Part shown: positions 8,042-17,893 of the stretch, piece after piece
Numbering within the stretch: position 1 is the first letter of the stretch
How the letters are laid out: the number at the start of each line of letters is the position of its first letter
Position numbers and translations under genes: made by a program
Notes under the pieces: generated by a model
Database searches by the model: none
The model's input: only the letters and a program-made list of their open reading frames with translations
What the model was told of the DNA's origin: nothing
Source of the DNA: CAVUXJ01 sp963814975
GTDB lineage: Bacteria > Acidobacteriota > Vicinamibacteria > Vicinamibacterales > CAVVIG01
NCBI GenBank assembly: GCA_963814975.1
Contig: CAWFFB010000027.1
Span: 46,075 to 110,074 of the forward strand
Length of the DNA: 64,000 nt
Reading direction: 5' to 3'

Positions 8042-9259
8042 TCACCCGGCACGGGCCGCCAGCGCCAGGGCCGGTGCCGTCTTGCGTTTGGGGTTGAAGA
8101 AGGGCGTTTTTACGACGGTGGCGGGAACTTTGTGGCGGACGGCCTCGACGGTGATCTCGAATTCGACCGCGGTGCCTTCCGCCGCGTGCGGGGCGTCGAT
8201 CGTGGCCAACGCGATCAGTTTTTTCAATACCGGCGACCAGGTCGTCGTTGTCGCACGGCCAATCTGCCGGTTTTCGTGATAGACCGGGACGGCGACACGG
8301 GACGCGGCGGCCGTCAACTGCGGAGGCATGCCGAGCTCTTCGTAGAGTCTTTCGACGGCCGCCCAGCCGATTTCGAGCCCCACGATCCGCCGCGCCGGTC
8401 CCCGGCGATATTCATCGGCGAGCATCTGGCGGCCGACGAACGGCTGCTTGTCGAGCTGCACGAGCCGATCCAGCCCCATCTCGAAGGGAGAATACTTCTG
8501 TGATTCAATCAACGCTTTCTTGCTGCTGTTGAAGTCGACGTCGATGAGGAGCAACCCTGCCTCGACCCGGGCGACGTCCAGGGCCAGCATGCCCACCGGC
8601 CGGATGTCGAAGGGGCGCCCCGCGATCATCAAGGCGTCCCAGACCTCGATCGCGCGATCCCAGGGGATCCAGATCTCGTATCCGAGGTCGCCGGTATAAC
8701 CCGTTCGGGAAATGTCGACGGGGACGCCCGCAATCGAGCCGTGCGTCATGCGGAAGTACCGGAGGGTCCGGATGTCGGCATCGGCCGCGGCTGCCAGCAC
8801 GCCTGCCGAGGTCGGCCCCTGCAGCGCGAGCGCCGCCACCTGTTCCGAGATGTCGTCGATGGCCACGCTCAGGCCGACGGCGTTCTGGCTGAACCAGCGA
8901 AGGCTCGGATCAGCGGCCGTCCACCGGAACGTGTCCTCGGAGACGCGCGTCACGGTCCCGTCGTCGATGACCTTGCCATGGTCGTCGCACCAGGGCGTGT
9001 AGTAGACCTGGCCAATCGCCAGTTCGCGGGCGTCGCGGGTGATCACACGATCGACCAGCTTGACGGCGTCGGGCCCGGTGATCAGGTACTTGAACAGCGG
9101 GGAGACATCGATGAGCGCGGCGGCGTTCCGGATCGCGTTGTATTCGTGCTCGTGGTGCGTTTCGTACGCGCTGACGGCATAGAAGCCGGACCACTCGCGG
9201 AAATTCAGGCTCTCGCATAGCGCAGCCGTCCGGGCATGCACGGCGGTTCCAATCGGCAT
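8042..9259 (-). CDS. GcvT-like aminomethyltransferase-family protein
   Basis: A 405-residue protein of the GcvT/DmdA/sarcosine-dehydrogenase C-terminal family, which transfers one-carbon units from a methylated or aminomethyl substrate to tetrahydrofolate. Landmarks are EYNAIRNAAALIDVSPLFKY near residue 40, the GPDAVKLVDRVITRD segment, ALQGPTSAGVL near 150, and ISRTGYTGDLGYEIW near 185, the classical folate-binding region. The C-terminal half (KYSPFEMGLDRLVQ, then FVGRQML) corresponds to the GcvT barrel domain. No GcvH or GcvP lies nearby, so this is not a glycine-cleavage operon. It is divergent from two FAD oxidoreductases, suggesting an oxidative demethylation route; that pairing is inference. 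Confidence 0.85.
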   Translation of the reverse strand: MPIGTAVHARTAALCESLNFREWSGFYAVSAYETHHEHEYNAIRNAAALIDVSPLFKYLITGPDAVKLVDRVITRDARELAIGQVYYTPWCDDHGKVIDDGTVTRVSEDTFRWTAADPSLRWFSQNAVGLSVAIDDISEQVAALALQGPTSAGVLAAAADADIRTLRYFRMTHGSIAGVPVDISRTGYTGDLGYEIWIPWDRAIEVWDALMIAGRPFDIRPVGMLALDVARVEAGLLLIDVDFNSSKKALIESQKYSPFEMGLDRLVQLDKQPFVGRQMLADEYRRGPARRIVGLEIGWAAVERLYEELGMPPQLTAAASRVAVPVYHENRQIGRATTTTWSPVLKKLIALATIDAPHAAEGTAVEFEITVEAVRHKVPATVVKTPFFNPKRKTAPALALAARAG

Positions 9260-9277
9260 CGAGCGGATTATATTGGG

Positions 9278-9304
9278 GACGAAAGCACGAAAGCGCGAAA
9301 AGAA
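9278..9304 (+). repeat. Short degenerate tandem repeat between divergent genes
   Basis: The spacer between the GcvT-like gene and the FAD oxidoreductase contains about three imperfect copies of an eight-base unit (ACGAAAGC, ACGAAAGC, GCGAAAAG). A related scatter of ACGAAG and TCACGGAG words occurs at 6392-6440. Such purine-rich words are common intergenic filler in GC-rich genomes. No regulatory role is shown. Confidence 0.35.
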
Positions 9305-9319
9305 CTACAGTCTGCGACG

Positions 9320-10914
9320 TTGAGATATCACGCGATCATCATCGGGGGCGGGCATAACGGGCTCACCGCTGCCGCCTATCTTGCGCGAGCGGGCCGGAAG
9401 GTCCTGGTGCTGGAACGCCGGGCCGTGGTCGGCGGGGCGGCGGTGACGGAAGAGGTTTTTCCCGGCTTCCGCTTTTCCGTCTGCTCCTACGTCGTGTCGC
9501 TGCTCAGGCCCGAGATCATCCGCGAGCTCGATCTGCCGCGACACGGACTCGAGATTCTGCCGCTCGACGGCACCTTCACGCCGATGCCGGACGGCAACTA
9601 CCTGTGGCGCGTGAACGATCATGGGAAGACCCGGCGCGAGATCGCCCGGCATTCGAAGCTGGACGCCGAGGCGTACGACGAATATGGCAAGGCCATGGTC
9701 GAGATGGCCCGCTTCGTCAAGCCGATTCTGAACATGACGCCGCCGGATCCGCTGTCGCTGAATCCCCGCGATCTGGGCAAGTTGTTGTTTCTCGGCAAGC
9801 GATTTCGCGCGCTCGCGGATCAGGATCGCGTCAACCAGCTCCAGTTGCTCACCATGAGCGCGGCGGACTTTCTCGATCAGTGGTTCGAGACCGACGTGCT
9901 CAAGGCCACGATGTCGGCGTCTGGCATCATCGGCACGTTTCTCGGCGTGCGGTCGCCCGGGACGGCTTACGTGCTGCTCCACCATTACATGGGGGAGATC
10001 GACGGGGCCTTCAGGTCGTGGGGATTCTCCCGCGGAGGCACGGGCGCCATTTCGAACGCCATTGCCGGCGCCGCGCGGGAAGCCGGCGCCGAGATTCGGA
10101 CCAACGTGTCTGTGGCGCGCATTCTCACGAAGGAAGGCCGCGCCACGGGGGTTGTGCTCGCCACGGGTGACGAGCTCGAGGCCGACCTGGTGCTCTCGAG
10201 CGTCGATCCACACCTGACGTTCCAGAAGTTCATCGAGCCGAGCGAACTGCCCGGGGACTTTCTCGACGAGGTCGCGCGCTTCCGGTTTCGCGGCTCATCC
10301 GGGAAAGTCAACCTCGCGCTCGACGCGCTGCCTGACTTCCGCTGCCTGCCGGGGCCCGGCGCGCATCTGCGCGGGGCCATCTCGGTGTCGCCGAGTATCG
10401 ACTACATGGAACGGGCGTACGACCAGGCGAAATACGGCGAGTTTTCCCGTCGGCCCTACATCGACACTGGTGATTCCCACGCTCACCGATCCGTCGGTGG
10501 CGCCGCCAGGAAAGCACGTCCTCTCGTGTTTCGTCCAGTACGCACCGTACACCCTCGCCGGCGGCACCTGGGACGAGCAACGCGAGGCGTTTGGCGACGC
10601 CGTCGTCGACACCCTCGCCGAGTATGCGCCGAACATCCGAGACATCATCCTGCACCGCCAGGTGCTGACGCCGCTCGATCTCGAGCGTGAGTTCGGACTG
10701 ACCGAAGGCAATATCTTCCAGGGCGAGCTCTCGCTCGAGCAGCTGTTTTTTCTCCGGCCGGTGCCGGGGTGGGCGAAGGTACCGGACGCCCATCCGGAAT
10801 CTCTGGATGTGCGGGTCCGCGACGCACCCCGGCGGAGGCATCATGGGCGCCCCGGGCCGCAACGCAGCCCGTGCTGCATACTCCGGACGGACGAAGATCG
10901 AACGGATGTCGTGA
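9320..10914 (+). CDS. PYROXD2/CrtI-like FAD oxidoreductase, copy 1 (two +1 frame breaks)
   Basis: A phytoene-desaturase-superfamily oxidoreductase closest in pattern to PYROXD2. It opens with the FAD motif AIIIGGGHNGLTAAAYLARAG and continues through WFETDVLKATMSASGIIGTF, RGGTGAISNAIA and REAGAEIRTNVSV in one frame. Near 10466 the frame shifts: IPTLTDPSVAPPGKHVLSCF and FVQYAPYTLAGG continue one base later. Near 10779 it shifts again, and removing one base gives YRTPIRNLWMCGSATHPGGG, the conserved C-terminal FAD signature, ending at a TGA at 10912-10914. Removing two bases yields one 530-residue protein of normal length. I chose the TTG at 9320, one codon before RYHAIIIGG; the frame is open back to 9236. 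The breaks look like sequencing insertions. Substrate unknown; not demonstrably a carotenoid. Confidence 0.82.
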
Positions 10915-10962
10915 CGCTTCGTGCGCTACTACGTGTTCTGCTGATTCGACGGTCGAGTGCTG

Positions 10963-12547
10963 ATGCGTGACGTAGTCATCATTGGCGGGGGACACAACGG
11001 GCTGGTGGCGGCGGCGTTTCTCGCCAAGGGCGGGCTGAAGCCCCTGGTGCTCGAGCGCGCCGATCGTGTGGGCGGCTGCGCGGTCACCGGGGAGATCGCG
11101 CCAGGCTTTCGATGTCCTACGCTGTCGCACCGCGCGGCGATCGATCGCGGTCGTGATGCAGACGCTTGGGCTGCAGCGTCACGGTTTGAAGATCCTGCGG
11201 CCCGAAGCGCTCGTCGGCGCGCCGGCGGCCGACGGCCGCTGGCTGACGCTGTGGGCCGACACGGCGCGCGCTCAAGGCGAGATAGCGGCGTTCTCGCCCC
11301 GCGACGCGGAACGCTATCCGGCCTTTCTGGCCAGTCTTGCGGCGACCAGCGGCGTCTTGCGGGGATTGCTGGCCGCGGCCGCACCGCCGCTGGACGATCC
11401 CGGCGCGCGGGATTTCATCACGCTCCTGAAGGCCGGGCGCCGGTTTCGGGCTCTCGGACGGACCAACGCGTACCGGTTGCTCCGGTGGCTCCCGATGGCC
11501 GTCGCCGATCTCGCGCAGGAATGGTTCGAAAGCGAACCGCTCCGGGCGGTCGTGGCTGCGGGCGGCGTGCTCGGTTCGTTTGTCGGACCTCGGTCGGCGG
11601 GTAGTGCGGCGGTCCTGTTGGCCCTCACGGCGGGCGAAGGGCAGCCGATTGCTCCGGGCTGGACGGTCGAGGGTGGGCCGGGCGCGATCAGCGCCGCCCT
11701 TGCGGCTGCTGCGCGCGAAGCCGGCGCGGAGATCCGAACCGACGCCGCTGTGCGGCAGGTGGCCGTTGACGATGGCGTGGCAACCGGCGTCGTGCTTGCA
11801 TCTGGTGAACGCATCGACGCGCAGGTCGTCGTGTCGAACGCCGACCCCCGGCGCACGCTGCTCGGATTGGTCGATCCTGTGCACCTCACGCCGGAGTTCG
11901 TCGGCCGTCTGCAGCACATTCGCATGCGCGGCACGATCGCGAAGGTGAACTTCGCGCTTTCGGCGTTGCCGAGGTTCAAGGGGCTCGCGGCGGCTGATGA
12001 ATCGGTCCAGCAGGCGGCGCTTTCCGGATGCGTCCGCCTCGCCAGGGACACGGACGTGTTGGAGCGCGCGTTCGACGCGGCGAAATACGGCGGATTTGCC
12101 GCCGAGCCGTGGATCGAGCTGGCGATCCCGTCGATCGCCGATCCTGATCTGGCCCCTGCCGGCCGGCACGTGCTGTCCGCGTACGTGCAGTTCGCGCCGT
12201 TTGCCCTTCGCGGGACCACGTGGGACCTCGAGCGCGATCGCCTGGGCGAGGCAGCCACGCGCACGATCGCGACGTTCGCGCCGGGGTTCGAGAAGACGGT
12301 GCTCGCACGGCACGTGATCACGCCACTCGACCTCGAGCGAACGTATGGCTTGACCGGCGGCCACCCCTTTCACGGCGAGCTCGCCATCGATCAGCTGCTC
12401 AGCGCGCGGCCGCTGCTCGGTTGGGCGCGTTACCGCACGCCAATCCGCAACTTGTATTTGTGCGGGTCGGGCACGCATCCGGGCACCGGCCTCGACGGCC
12501 GCTCCGGCGCGCTCGCCGCCCAGGAGATTCTCAAAGCCTCTGGGTGA
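10963..12547 (+). CDS. PYROXD2/CrtI-like FAD oxidoreductase, copy 2 (one +1 frame break)
   Basis: A paralogue of the preceding gene, lying 48 bases downstream on the same strand. It begins MRDVVIIGGGHNGLVAAAFL, then GFRCPTLSHRAAID, after which the frame shifts near 11140-11152. The remainder runs from TLGLQRHGLKIL through WFESEPLRAVVAAGGVLGSF and GGPGAISAALAAAAREAG to YRTPIRNLYLCGSGTHPGTG at the C-terminus. Removing one base gives a single 527-residue protein. The two copies share nearly every landmark in order, so they arose by duplication and may work as a pair or on related substrates. Copy 2 ends HPGTGLDGRSG where copy 1 has HPGGGIMGAPG, a small difference in the FAD-contacting end. Confidence 0.83.
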
Positions 12548-12637
12548 TCCAAGGGATGCGAGTCCTGGGGAACGTCGGAATCGCGATGGGACGTCGCCGT
12601 CGGTGCGACACGTGGGGCCGTCCAATCGAGGCGTTTG

Positions 12638-13597
12638 TCACCGAGACAGCTGGCTGACGAGAAAGTCGACCACCCGCTCGAAGGGGTCGAACCCGAACGC
12701 GGCAGCCACCGACGGCCGCAGGTTCGAGTTGGCGTTGATATCGTAGAAGACCCGCCGCCCATCGTCCGCGTCGAGATACTCGATGGCGCCTACATCGAGC
12801 CTGGCCGCCCGCACGATCCGTCTTGCCGTGTCCACGGCTTCGAGGGGTACATCGGGATACGGAAAAAACTCCACCGGCCTGGCTGCGACGCCGGGGTCGG
12901 CTGGTGGCGCACACACGCCGGTGCCTTCGTCGGGGTTGCAGACTGGTGAAGGGCACAGGTTGAAGCGCCCATGTGTCTTGACACGCATCGCATACAGAAG
13001 CTCGCCGCCCAGAAACTCCAGGCGGACGATGCCCCGATCGGGGTCGTGCGGCACTAGTTCCTGGAGCAGGAACAGATTGTCGGGCAGCCACACGGTCGAA
13101 TCCTCCCTGAAGATCGCCTCCACGTGTTCGAACGACTCGACTACCTGGATGCGCGCGCCGCTTCCGCCCTGCTCGGGCTTCAGCAGGGCCGGCCAGCGGA
13201 CGCCGCCTTCATACGCGCGCAGAGCGCCCACGTCGTTGAACGTGATCGACAGCGGGCAATCGATGCCGAGCGTTCGCAGCAGCGTCGCCTGAGTGCTCTT
13301 GCTCAGCTCGAGCGCAAACACGTCAGCGCCGTTCAGAACCCGGGCGCCCAGAAGCTCCAGCGATCGCAGACGCGCAAGGGCCAGTGGAACCGCGCGGGTG
13401 TGACCACGCAGATACGCGCTGGGACTCGCCTGGTTGAAATAGAGGGAAGTGGGAACCCCCTCCAGGTTGTTGAACGCCGCCCGAGCGACGTCGTAGGGGA
13501 GGAACGAAACGCCGCGACGCTCGAGCGCGGCAAACAGCGGTTTCTGCCATTCGGGATGCTCGTGAAGAACAATCAGATCAGGTGCGGATTGGGTCAT
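12638..13597 (-). CDS. ATP-grasp domain protein
   Basis: A 319-residue protein with an N-terminal pre-ATP-grasp domain (DLIVLHEHPEWQ, then a segment ending PSAYLRG) and an ATP-grasp fold. Visible elements are KSTQATLLRTLGIDCPLSI near residue 118, WPALLKPEQGGSGARIQ as the nucleotide-binding loop, LLQELVP, GGELLYAMRV, and the metal-binding end YDINANSNLRPSVAAAFG. RimK-like ligases and alpha-L-glutamate ligases share this layout; the acceptor substrate is not evident. The frame is open far upstream to 16018, but that longer frame is an artefact of a frame break in the next gene. The ATG at 13597 has GAGGG just upstream and begins the recognisable domain. Confidence 0.82.
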   Translation of the reverse strand: MTQSAPDLIVLHEHPEWQKPLFAALERRGVSFLPYDVARAAFNNLEGVPTSLYFNQASPSAYLRGHTRAVPLALARLRSLELLGARVLNGADVFALELSKSTQATLLRTLGIDCPLSITFNDVGALRAYEGGVRWPALLKPEQGGSGARIQVVESFEHVEAIFREDSTVWLPDNLFLLQELVPHDPDRGIVRLEFLGGELLYAMRVKTHGRFNLCPSPVCNPDEGTGVCAPPADPGVAARPVEFFPYPDVPLEAVDTARRIVRAARLDVGAIEYLDADDGRRVFYDINANSNLRPSVAAAFGFDPFERVVDFLVSQLSR

Positions 13598-13675
13598 GAA
13601 CCCTCGTCGTGCATATCGTGCCACAGCGCGTCGGACTGCTGGAATTGGCGCCTCACCGTAGAACGGCAATCGTAA

Positions 13676-13909
13676 GCCCCGCGCATTGCTTGGAGGACGT
13701 ATGACAGCAAGCAGAACCCGGGCTTCACGAGAGGCATCCGGGTCGGCAGCGCCAGGGACGGCACGGTGACCGCCTTGATTCCGTTCGTAGAGCCAGACTC
13801 CGAGAAGAACAACAACGCCGGGGTCGAAGGCGTCGCCGCAGACGCGACAGGCAACCTGTACGCCGCGGAAGTCAGCACCGAGATGTTCAAGAAATACGCG
13901 AAGCAGTAG
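13676..13909 (+). pseudogene. C-terminal remnant of an NHL/amidating-lyase-like propeller gene
   Basis: Translating the plus strand from 13676, just after an in-frame TAA, to the TAG at 13907-13909 gives about 77 residues ending GVEGVAADATGNLYAAEVST and then EMFKKYAKQ. This closely fits the last blade and C-terminus of NHL/SMP-30-like propellers related to the peptidyl-alpha-hydroxyglycine amidating lyase domain; RGIRVGSARDGTVTALIPF is also typical. No start codon or upstream blades exist, and the fragment lies between two minus-strand genes. It is a stranded 3' end of a lost gene, not an expressed CDS as it stands. Confidence 0.7.
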
Positions 13910-14022
13910 GGGAAGAGCTGGGAGGCGGGCAGGAAAACCTGGCGCGATGAGCGGTGACATCGGGCGACCGATGCCGATCCGCGTGTCTCGCGCCAGGTCT
14001 TCCGAACGAATGGCCGCCGTCG

Positions 14023-15922
14023 TTACTGCGCGGTCTGGCGCTGCCCGGAAGTCGAAGGTTTGAACTGATATCCCGGGGGTACCGTTCAGATAGTACGCGC
14101 CAAGGGTCGTGATCTTGTCCATGTCGGGATAGAGCACCCCGAAGGCGGCTGCATCACGGCTTCCCCGCGGCGAATACCAAATCGCTCCTTCCCTCGTAAT
14201 CTGGATCTTCGGCGTGTCCGCCGTCTTCTGTGGCTTGGGATACAGCGTGAACGTCGAGTCCTTCTGATTGAACTTCCAGATCGCCGCGTGGCTCCCGCCG
14301 ACGTCGGGGCTCCAGATGTTGCCTTCGGGGTCCTGAGCGACGTCGTAGGGATTCGCGTTCTGACGGGGGATCGTGATCTCGGTCATCTTGCCGGTTGTCT
14401 GATCCAGCTTCACCAGCTTGCCCGGGCGCTTGCCGGCCGAATACAGGCCAAACCAGACGTTGTTCTGGGCATCCACGTTCAGTCGTCGAATCTGCGCGGG
14501 ATAGGTCGGTGCGGAATAAATGGTCCACGCGTTCGTGTGCGTGTCGAACTTGGCGATGTTGCCGGAGTCCCACAGCGCCATCCAGATGTTGTCGTTTCGA
14601 TCCGCGACGACGCCGTAGACGATCGCGTTGATGGTCGGAACCGTGAACACCGTCACCTTCTTGGTTTCCCGGTCGTACTTGCTCAACGCCCCGCCCATGA
14701 TCCAGCCGACGTAGATGTTGTTCTTCGAATCGAACGCGATCGACTGCGTCCACTTGATCTTGTTTCTGACCACGTTGTCCGGATCCAGAGGAATGATGTG
14801 CTCGAACTTCTCCGTCTTCGGGTTGAAACCGAGCAGACGCTTCTCGTTCGACGGCTGCGTGCCGGAGTGCTCCGCCAGCCAGATCATGCCGGTTCGATCG
14901 ACGATCACTTCATGAATGCCGTTCTTGGGGTCTGGCAGCACGTAGTCTTTCTGCTGTCCGGTGCGCGGATCCAGCTTGACCAGGCGATGGGGGTAGCTGC
15001 GATCGGTCAGCCAGACATTGCCATCCTGATCGAAGCGAACATCCTGACCGGTACGTCTGCCGACAAACGACTGCGTCAACTTGTTGAATTCCGGCGATTT
15101 CGTTCCCTGGCCCTCTGGATCCGGCGTCAGGTAGTACTCGATGTACATCGCCTTGCCGAGCTTGGCTTCATCGAACGGCATTTCCTGCTCGACGCGGACC
15201 GAACGCGGCTTGCTGCCGAGGCCGAAGTTCTTGACCAGGTAGGCATGGAGGTCTTCGCGGTCCTGCAGCGAGAAACGCAGCGAGGAATTCCGATAGCTGA
15301 GGAGTCCCTGCGCGTAGGAGGCAGCCGGGCGTTCGAAATTCGCCTTGCCCATCATGCGGTCGATGCGCGTATTCCAGCCCGCCGCGTCCGTGGGCCGGGA
15401 AGGCAGGAAGTTTTCCGTGTGGCAGACGATGCAGGTCCGTTCGGCGACGTCGCGGCCAGGCCCCGGTGGATAAACCTCATCGTAGGGAAGCGCCTCCATC
15501 GCGGGCTTCGCGTTCGACTCCCGTAGCGCGAGTGTCACCTTCGGGTTGGTCCCCGCTTTCAGGACCACCTTCTGGACCTCCGAGTCCAGGCCGTTGGTGG
15601 CGACGCTGATCTCGTAGTTGCCGGGAAACATATTCACCGCGCGAAACTGGCCCGCCTGCGTGTACACCGTGTACAGTATTCGCTTGTCCACGTTGCGGAT
15701 GAAGACCTGTGCGGCTTTGAACGGCGCGGTCGACTCCACGGTGCCGGACAGGGCTGCCGTTCCCGGGAGCGGAGCGGCCTGCACGGTGGTCGGCGTCGCG
15801 GAGATCCAACCGCCGACCCCCTGGACGACGTACGCGGCCGTCAGGCTCCCGGTCACGGCGATGGCCGAGAGCAAGATGTGGCGGGTCGCCGCTGGACGGC
15901 GAGGTGAACTCGAAGCACCCAT
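14023..15922 (-). CDS. Exported carboxypeptidase-regulatory / haem-c / Vgb-like propeller protein (one +1 frame break)
   Basis: A 632-residue secreted protein after one base is removed near 14072-14079. The ATG at 15922 follows GAGGAGG and begins a signal peptide (HILLSAIAVTGSLTAAYVV). Next is a carboxypeptidase-regulatory-like beta domain (residues about 50-145), then a single c-type haem site CIVCH near residue 165. The rest is a virginiamycin-B-lyase/NHL-type propeller with repeated VWLTD, IWLAEH, IWMALWDSGNIAKFD and VWFGLYSAG blades. The frame break near the end otherwise runs into an unrelated frame; corrected, the protein ends YQFKPSTSGQRQTAQ at the TAA at 14023-14025. The domain mix suggests a periplasmic electron-linked sensor or enzyme; substrate unknown. 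Confidence 0.85.
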
Positions 15923-16327
15923 ATCAATCCTCCTCGAAACACGTAAATTGACGCACGCGCCTTCCGGCCGTGGCGGCACGTGCGACGTCGGCCTGCCGTC
16001 GCTTTGCGGCGGACACAAAGTCCCTTGGCGATTATCGTCCGGACGGCCGGGTTGTCAAGGGCCATCAAGGCGAAAACGCTGGGGTGAACAGAACGGGCCG
16101 ATTGGGGAGGGCGAACAGTCCGAACGAGGCGGAGGCAACGGCGCGCGAACGGCCCAGCGGCTTCGCACGGCTGGTGGATGGCTGCCCCATGTGCCGTCGC
16201 TGCGAGTATGCTGAGTCGAGCCACCGATGACCCGGTCCACACGGAAGGTCCTGGGCGCCCCTTGCGAGTATTCGGGGCAACGAGCAACGCCGCAATCAGT
16301 CGGCGGGCCCCCAAAGGAGAGGCAATC

Positions 16328-17701
16328 ATGAGATCGGTCAGCACCCAACCAGCCTGGAAAGCGAATGCTGCGCCCGTTACGGCCGCGGTCACGCTCGCCG
16401 TCGTTCTCTTCGCGCTTCATCCACTAAGGGCGCAGGGGCCTGGGCCGGGCGAACACTGGGTCGGCACCTGGTCCACCTCGGAAGTGGGGCGGCCGCAGAC
16501 CCCGCCGGCCGCGGTCCCGGTGCCTCCGCCCTTCATGGCCAACCAGTGCCCGCCGGTGCCTCCGCCGGCGCCTGCGTTCGTGCACTTCTCCAACCAGACC
16601 TTGCGTCAGATTGTGCACACGAGCATCGGCGGTTCGAAAGCGCGCGTTGTGTTCAGCAATCGGTACGGCACGGCGCCGCTCGCGATCGGCGCGGCCCACC
16701 TCGCGCTTCGCGGCAAGGATTCCGAGATCCAGCCGGCGTCCGCCCGACCGCTGACATTCAGTGGCAAGCCAACGTTCACGATCCCGCCCGGCGCGATTGC
16801 GTACAGCGACCCGGTGAACCTGACGGTGCCGCAGATGGGCGATCTCGCCGTCGACTTGTACCTGCCGGGGAACACTGACATGCCGGCGCCGCTCACCATG
16901 CACGTGGGCGCGTTCCAGACCAACTACGTGTCGCAACAAGGGAATCACGCCGGGGCCGCCAAGCTGCCGATTTCCGGCACGAATCAGAACTGGTTCCTCG
17001 TGCATCGAGTCGAGGTCGTGGCGCCCGCCCCGATCGGGGGTCTGGTTGCCTTTGGCGATTCGATTACCGACGGCACCCGGTCGACGCCGGACAGCAACAA
17101 CCGCTGGCCGGATCAGCTGGTGCGACGGATGCTCTCGCAGGCGCCTGCGCTCAGGATGGGCGTCATGAACGCAGGAATTGCCGGGAACCGCGTCCTGAGC
17201 GACGCCGCCTTCAATGTGGGGATCAACGCGCAGGCGCGGTTCGATCAACACGTCCTCGCGCAGCCCGGTGTGACGCACGTGGTCTTCATGGAGGGCATCA
17301 ACGACATCGGGCAGGCGCGGCAGAATCCGACGCCGTCCGCGGACGATGTCATCGGCGCCCACAAGCAGATCATCGAGCGGGCGCACGCGAGAGGTCTGAA
17401 GATCTTCGGAGCGACGTTGACCCCGTTTTACGGCGCGGCCTATTACACCGAGGTCGGCGAAGCGAAGCGTCAGGCCGTCAACGACTGGATCCGGACGAGC
17501 AAGGCGTACGACGGCGTCATCGATTTCGACAAGGCGACGCGCGATCCGAACGATCCCAAGAAGCTCCTGGCGCAGTACGATTCCTGCGATCACCTGCACC
17601 CGAGCGACGCCGGGTACAAGGCGATGGCCGATGCATTCGACCTTGCCTTGTTGAGGCCTGGCCAGGCCACGTCAGCCGCGACAAGCAGCGCCGGCAGATA
17701 G
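16328..17701 (+). CDS. Secreted SGNH/GDSL-family hydrolase
   Basis: A 457-residue exported esterase-like protein. AAAGGAG at 16314-16320 supports the ATG at 16328, and the first 40 residues form a signal peptide ending LRAQG. A beta-sandwich-like N-terminal domain (about residues 45-235) precedes the catalytic domain. The catalytic blocks are all visible: VAFGDSITDG (nucleophile Ser), AGIAGNRVLSD (Gly), EGINDIG (Asn) and DHLHPSDAGY (Asp and His). This layout matches SGNH hydrolases that deacetylate plant polysaccharides, and a proline-rich segment links the signal peptide to the body. A hairpin terminator follows the stop. The substrate is inferred only from family habits. Confidence 0.92.
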   Translation: MRSVSTQPAWKANAAPVTAAVTLAVVLFALHPLRAQGPGPGEHWVGTWSTSEVGRPQTPPAAVPVPPPFMANQCPPVPPPAPAFVHFSNQTLRQIVHTSIGGSKARVVFSNRYGTAPLAIGAAHLALRGKDSEIQPASARPLTFSGKPTFTIPPGAIAYSDPVNLTVPQMGDLAVDLYLPGNTDMPAPLTMHVGAFQTNYVSQQGNHAGAAKLPISGTNQNWFLVHRVEVVAPAPIGGLVAFGDSITDGTRSTPDSNNRWPDQLVRRMLSQAPALRMGVMNAGIAGNRVLSDAAFNVGINAQARFDQHVLAQPGVTHVVFMEGINDIGQARQNPTPSADDVIGAHKQIIERAHARGLKIFGATLTPFYGAAYYTEVGEAKRQAVNDWIRTSKAYDGVIDFDKATRDPNDPKKLLAQYDSCDHLHPSDAGYKAMADAFDLALLRPGQATSAATSSAGR

Positions 17702-17726
17702 GCGGCAGGCCCGATTTCGGTCGGTG

Positions 17727-17753
17727 AGCCGATCCTTTCGCGAAGGATCGGCT
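17727..17753 (+). terminator. Hairpin terminator after the SGNH hydrolase gene
   Basis: A perfect 11-base-pair stem, AGCCGATCCTT / AAGGATCGGCT, closes a five-base TCGCG loop and starts 26 bases after the stop at 17701. No run of T follows (CTGCTAATCG), so it is not a textbook intrinsic terminator. Position and perfect pairing make a transcript end or 3' stabiliser the best reading. Confidence 0.6.
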
Positions 17754-17893
17754 CTGCTAATCGTCCCGACGTGGACCTCGCCCGTCTGACTCTGCTCACC
17801 CTCCCCATCATCGAAAGGGCGTGACGCAAGCGCGGTGTGAACACGTCCGCGAAACTGGATGCGTTCGCGCGGAGGTGAGCGGATAATGGAACC

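Noticed and set aside
10470..10970. Separate gene starting IPTLTDPSVAPPGKH
   Set aside because: It is the middle part of the FAD oxidoreductase after a frame break, not an independent gene.
12638..16018. Bifunctional propeller/ATP-grasp protein
   Set aside because: The linker has no coding character and a one-base correction gives the first protein a natural stop.
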